64,000 bases of DNA from Gonapodya sp. JEL0774 (taxonomy: Eukaryota > Monoblepharomycota > Monoblepharidomycetes > Monoblepharidales > Gonapodyaceae), in contig JADIIX010000068.1 of the NCBI GenBank assembly GCA_027604505.1, forward strand, positions 1-64,000, read 5' to 3'. The notes below the pieces were generated by a model, which made no database searches, was not told where the DNA came from, and saw nothing but the letters and a program-made list of their open reading frames with translations. Position numbers and translations under genes: made by a program. This document shows positions 60,575 to 64,000 of the stretch, piece by piece; the first letter of the stretch is position 1, and each line of letters starts with the position of its first letter.

Positions 60575-61869
60575 ATGGGCAAACCAAGCGAAACTGAAAT
60601 TCAAGTTGGCGGGTGAGGCAAAACGAAGGACGTGCGTCTCCTCTGTCTTAAGGTCTCCTTATCTTCGGTCTGGGTGTTCAAGACTCGCAGTCAGCGTTTT
60701 CGGGCTCAAGGAGTTGCAAGATTTGAAATCAAGACGCATAATCGCAGTGATTGTCTGCCACGGGCGAACGCAGAACAAAGATGCCGTACGGTTCCTCTGC
60801 CAGCAGCTCGCGGCACCCAGCAATCGGAATGTTGCATGCCTTGCCGTGTCTTTCGACCAACGAAACCACGGAACGAGGTACGTGAAACCCATATTTGGTT
60901 GACAAAACGCACTCACTGAGAGCTTTTTGCACCATTGATTGTATTCAGGCTTCTGAACAATGATAGAAACGGGGATTGGCGGGCTGGCAATGATTCGCAT
61001 GCACTCGACATGTTTTCGATTCGTACGTACCGACAACAAAATTCTGTTCATTTCCTGCTCGTTGGTTCTCATCCATTGTTTCTTCAGAGTACGGTACGGC
61101 GTGCGATGTCTCCAACCTCATCGACGTTCTACCTGCTTTCCTTCGACTGACAATTGATGACTGGGGTATTATGGGAGTGAGTCTTGGTGGACACGCGTCC
61201 TTTTTGTCGTTGGTACGAGGTGAGATGAGGATATCGCGAGCCGTCACAAAATTTTCTCCGTAATTCTACGCAATTCCATCAATCCATCCACAACACAGAC
61301 GAGCGAATCAGTGTTGCCGTCCCGATAATTGGATGCGCAGATTACGAGACGCTCATGACAGGACGCGCCGCCGGCTTAAAGCCTGAACATATTTCCCGAG
61401 TCCCCTCTGCTGCAACCTTCAAATCCCCCCAGTTTCTCGATATGCTTCGGCGCCTTGACCCCGTTCACAACCTCCACAAGTTGGCGGGTCGAGACGGGAA
61501 GCCACGGCCGGTGTGTTTCGTGGTGGGCGGGAAGGACCGGCTGGTGCCGTGGAAAACTTCCCAAAAGTGGCTAGACGGGGCAAAGGAGGTGTACCATGGG
61601 GACTTTGCGGACAGGTTTACAGTGAGTCTCGCGTGAATAAGAAAATCGTAGTACCAACTCTGACACTAGTAAATAATAACCCAGTTCCACATCGAAGCCG
61701 ATGCCGGCCACGTGAGTACTGAATGACATCGCTACGTTAAATCAAAGTTGACAAACCTATGTCGATCATGTTCGTGTTAAACTTCTAGGAGGTCACACCT
61801 AACATGGCTCGAGTAGCTACAGAATTTGTATGGAAGTTTCTCCCACCCGCGTCAGAGGCAAAACTCTAG
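60575..61869 (+). CDS. Alpha/beta hydrolase (esterase-like)
   Basis: Seven exons, 60575-60612, 60653-60877, 60949-61022, 61088-61219, 61299-61621, 61685-61711 and 61789-61869, sum to 900 nt (299 residues), all in phase. The catalytic triad is visible: nucleophile Ser in WGIMGVSLGGHASFLS, acid Asp in VVGGKDRLVPWKTS, and His in FHIEADAGHEVTPNM, completed across the last intron. An HG turn near the oxyanion hole is in IIAVIVCHGRT, and VSFDQRNHGTRLLN is also typical of the prolyl oligopeptidase-like esterase group. There is no signal peptide, so it is probably cytosolic. The substrate is unknown. The sixth exon is 27 nt and contains the region leading to the catalytic His. Confidence 0.9.
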
Positions 61870-62020
61870 TTTGTCTTGTAGTGCAATTGTATTTCAAAAC
61901 TGTTCATACGACTCGATCCAAAACAAGCCTTTAAATAGATTCATCGCATTACATGCTACCTGGAGAAACAGAATCGGAGGTATCCAAGTGTACGTAAAAC
62001 GTCGGAGTTGAGCTTGGATA

Positions 62021-64000
62021 TCACTCAGGATCCCCCGTCGCCAACCTCGCAAGCTCCATCGTCTTGGATTCTTTTGCTGTCATGTTCTCACCACTGTGTG
62101 CGAGGACAGCAACGCTCACACTCGTTGCCCTCGGTTTCTGAACACCCGGAGCAAGAGAGGAATTGCTCAAGTCTGTCCAGCTCGGGGCACGGTCCTTGAT
62201 CGGCAATCGAGGAACCTGCATGCTTCCCTGTCGAGCGCGGAAGGGTGCTGCACCTCCAGAGCTGCTTTCGGTCCGGCTCCGCTGCCGGCCCCCAAAAACA
62301 GAGGGGGGTTGCTCGCAATTCTCTGCAATCGATGGAGCTGTTCCGCAAGTAGCTCCACCTGCCGCGGCTGCTTTCATCTTATCAGACGCAGGGGCAAGGC
62401 TTGGCAGGCGTGAGAGTGGTACCCGGGATGCTTCATCAGGACTCACGCCAGCGCATGGAGTGTCCTGGGTCAAAGGTGTGGGCACAGCTGCAGCAAGAGG
62501 TCGCTTCTCCAAGACTTCAGGAGCGACGGTATCTCCTTCACCCTCTTCCCCGTCGCTTTGCCCGAGATCCAAAAGATTTATCCCTCCATTGTCCTCGCCG
62601 TCCCCATGCTCGTCAACGACATCCAAAACTCCAGGCATCGCTTTGCTGATAAGTGGATTCGTCATTGCTCGTTGCTTTATGGCCTTCACTGGAACTGCGG
62701 TGGATGAAGAACCTCCCATATTTGCGGATGTCTTCTCACTCTCACTCCCCATCGATGTCATAGCTTTTCGCAAAAATGATTGTTTTCTGCCTAGATTTGT
62801 TGGTCCATTGTCCCCTGTAATCACAGCTACCATTTTATCCACGACGGAATCTCTCCTTCGTTCGAGCGGTGGTTTTGGATTTTCCGAAGTTGATGCAGAC
62901 TTTGCAGAAGAGCTCTTTTCGGAGGCGAGCGACGACACAAGTTTCTCCACAAAAGAGGGTCTCCGTGCCGGGAGGGCGAGTGTCGTGAAGGTATCTGGTG
63001 GAGAGTCTGCTTCGGTCGCAGTGACGGAGATCAGTTTGCTGCCGACAGGAGACCCGGAGAGTGCACCCTTTGGTGTGGGATAAGGTAATAATTAATGTAC
63101 GTCAGAGCAGATGTATGACTATCAAAAGCGCGCACTCAGGAACTAACCTGCGCTGTCGTCGCCACGTTTGAAACATGTGTTGCTTCAGTTATTCCGTCAG
63201 GTTCAGCCGCGGCGGCTTGACTCAGAGGTGATCGCCTGCCCTCAAAGTGGGGAAGAGCAATATCACTTGGCGGTACAACGCCCTGTCAGAGGTAAACTTC
63301 TCAGAATTATCGATCAAGAGTTCACGATGTCTTTGATGTAAAACGAACCTCTTTGAAGCCTTTCCAGCTCTTCACAGCCTCCGCAAACTCTCTCTCATGT
63401 GCTCGGGCCAAATCCGGTTCTTCCTCGGCTTCCAGTTTTTCCAACTCCGTGTTCATATCCTTTAACCACTTGAGGTACGCAGGAGGGCAGTATTTAACAA
63501 TCCATGGGTGGTCCAGAGCCTTTAAAACGTGAAACGCGCTCTCAATGAACAAGCAGGATCCTCGCAAAAAGTCACCCTCATACCTGCTTCGCGGTTAATC
63601 TTTTCTCAGGCTCATACGCCATAAGTGCTCGAATCAAGTCCTTCGCAAGATCGGAGATATTATCCCAGGCAGGCGATGGGAAGTCGAAATTTCCCTTCTT
63701 GACCCTTTCATCAATATCAAGAGGAGACGCACTATAGAACGGGTTAAATCCACACAAAAGAGTGTATACTACGACAAAATAGATGAATATCACTTTGGGC
63801 GAGGTTGCGACTTGGCGGATTGCTCACTAATCTCGCCCGTCGTCCACATATCGAAGGGTGGGCCCAAGTAGGGGGTCTTCTTCACAACTGTCGTGGTTCA
63901 GATTAGCTGAGAGCGTACGTTAGGTCAGGTTTTAAACAACAATTCTTACCCTCTGGCGGCTGATAGTATTGTGTCCCTACGCGATAGGTTGTCAAAAGCT
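62021..64000 (-). CDS. Serine/threonine protein kinase, CAMK-like, 3' part
   Basis: The 5' end lies beyond 64000. The visible part starts in the activation segment (YRVGTQYYQPPE near 63970), then subdomain IX (YLGPPFDMWTTG near 63850), VVVYTLLCGFNPFYSASPLD near 63750, and the end of the C-lobe with DLIRALMAYEPEKRLTAKQV, then ALDHPWIVKYCPP. An acidic helix (LEKLEAEEEPDLARAHEREF) follows. The final exon, about 62950-62021, encodes a 300-residue disordered Ser-rich tail. Several introns separate these pieces. The lobe order and HPWI motif are those of Ca2+/calmodulin-type kinases. No calmodulin-binding site is evident. It would phosphorylate Ser/Thr residues; substrates cannot be inferred. Confidence 0.85.

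Noticed and set aside
62163-63083. A 306-codon plus-strand open frame
   Set aside because: It overlaps the disordered tail exon of the kinase on the other strand, which has in-frame context with the kinase domain; the plus frame shows no domain.

Overview
The window is eukaryotic nuclear DNA. Its genes carry short GT-AG introns, mostly 40 to 130 bp, and code for fungal proteins, among them a fused HisH-HisF histidine enzyme (HIS7), an Nha1-type Na+/H+ antiporter, COQ7, PIS1 and several F-box proteins. A complete CEP104 homologue, a ciliary-tip protein, points to a fungus that still makes a flagellum, most likely a chytrid. That placement is inference.

Layout. 0.1-10.1 kb: an unrecognised minus-strand gene, a D-Ala-D-Ala ligase-like ATP-grasp gene, HIS7, and a long unrecognised minus-strand gene. 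10.7-12.9 kb: COQ7 and deoxyhypusine hydroxylase, head to head over about 100 bp. 13.2-24.8 kb: a coiled-coil membrane protein, an intronless F-box gene with tandem repeats beside it, a gene-poor stretch, a disordered-protein locus and a multi-pass membrane protein. 25-31 kb: a Sec1-family gene (SCFD2-like) and an F-box/WD40 gene, again head to head. 31-37 kb: a FAM72-like gene, a possible 38-residue microprotein, a membrane-anchored SH3 protein whose reading frame is broken, and a damaged assembly patch with 10 Ns. 37-49 kb: a second intronless F-box gene, CEP104, a dual-specificity-type phosphatase, an F-box protein with an XPA-like zinc motif, and PIS1. 49-58 kb: a TMEM184-type membrane protein, two tandem sulfurtransferase genes and the antiporter. 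58-64 kb: a GC-rich minisatellite, an alpha/beta hydrolase, and the 3' part of a protein kinase that runs off the window.

The genes do not form one pathway; most are housekeeping genes in ordinary eukaryotic order. The most informative signals are the tandem sulfurtransferase pair, whose coding exons match to the base while their introns differ; the broken SH3 sensor gene next to an assembly gap; and the hairpin-bearing minisatellite. I found no tRNA, rRNA, CRISPR array or recognisable transposon. I saw no convincing undescribed multi-gene system.
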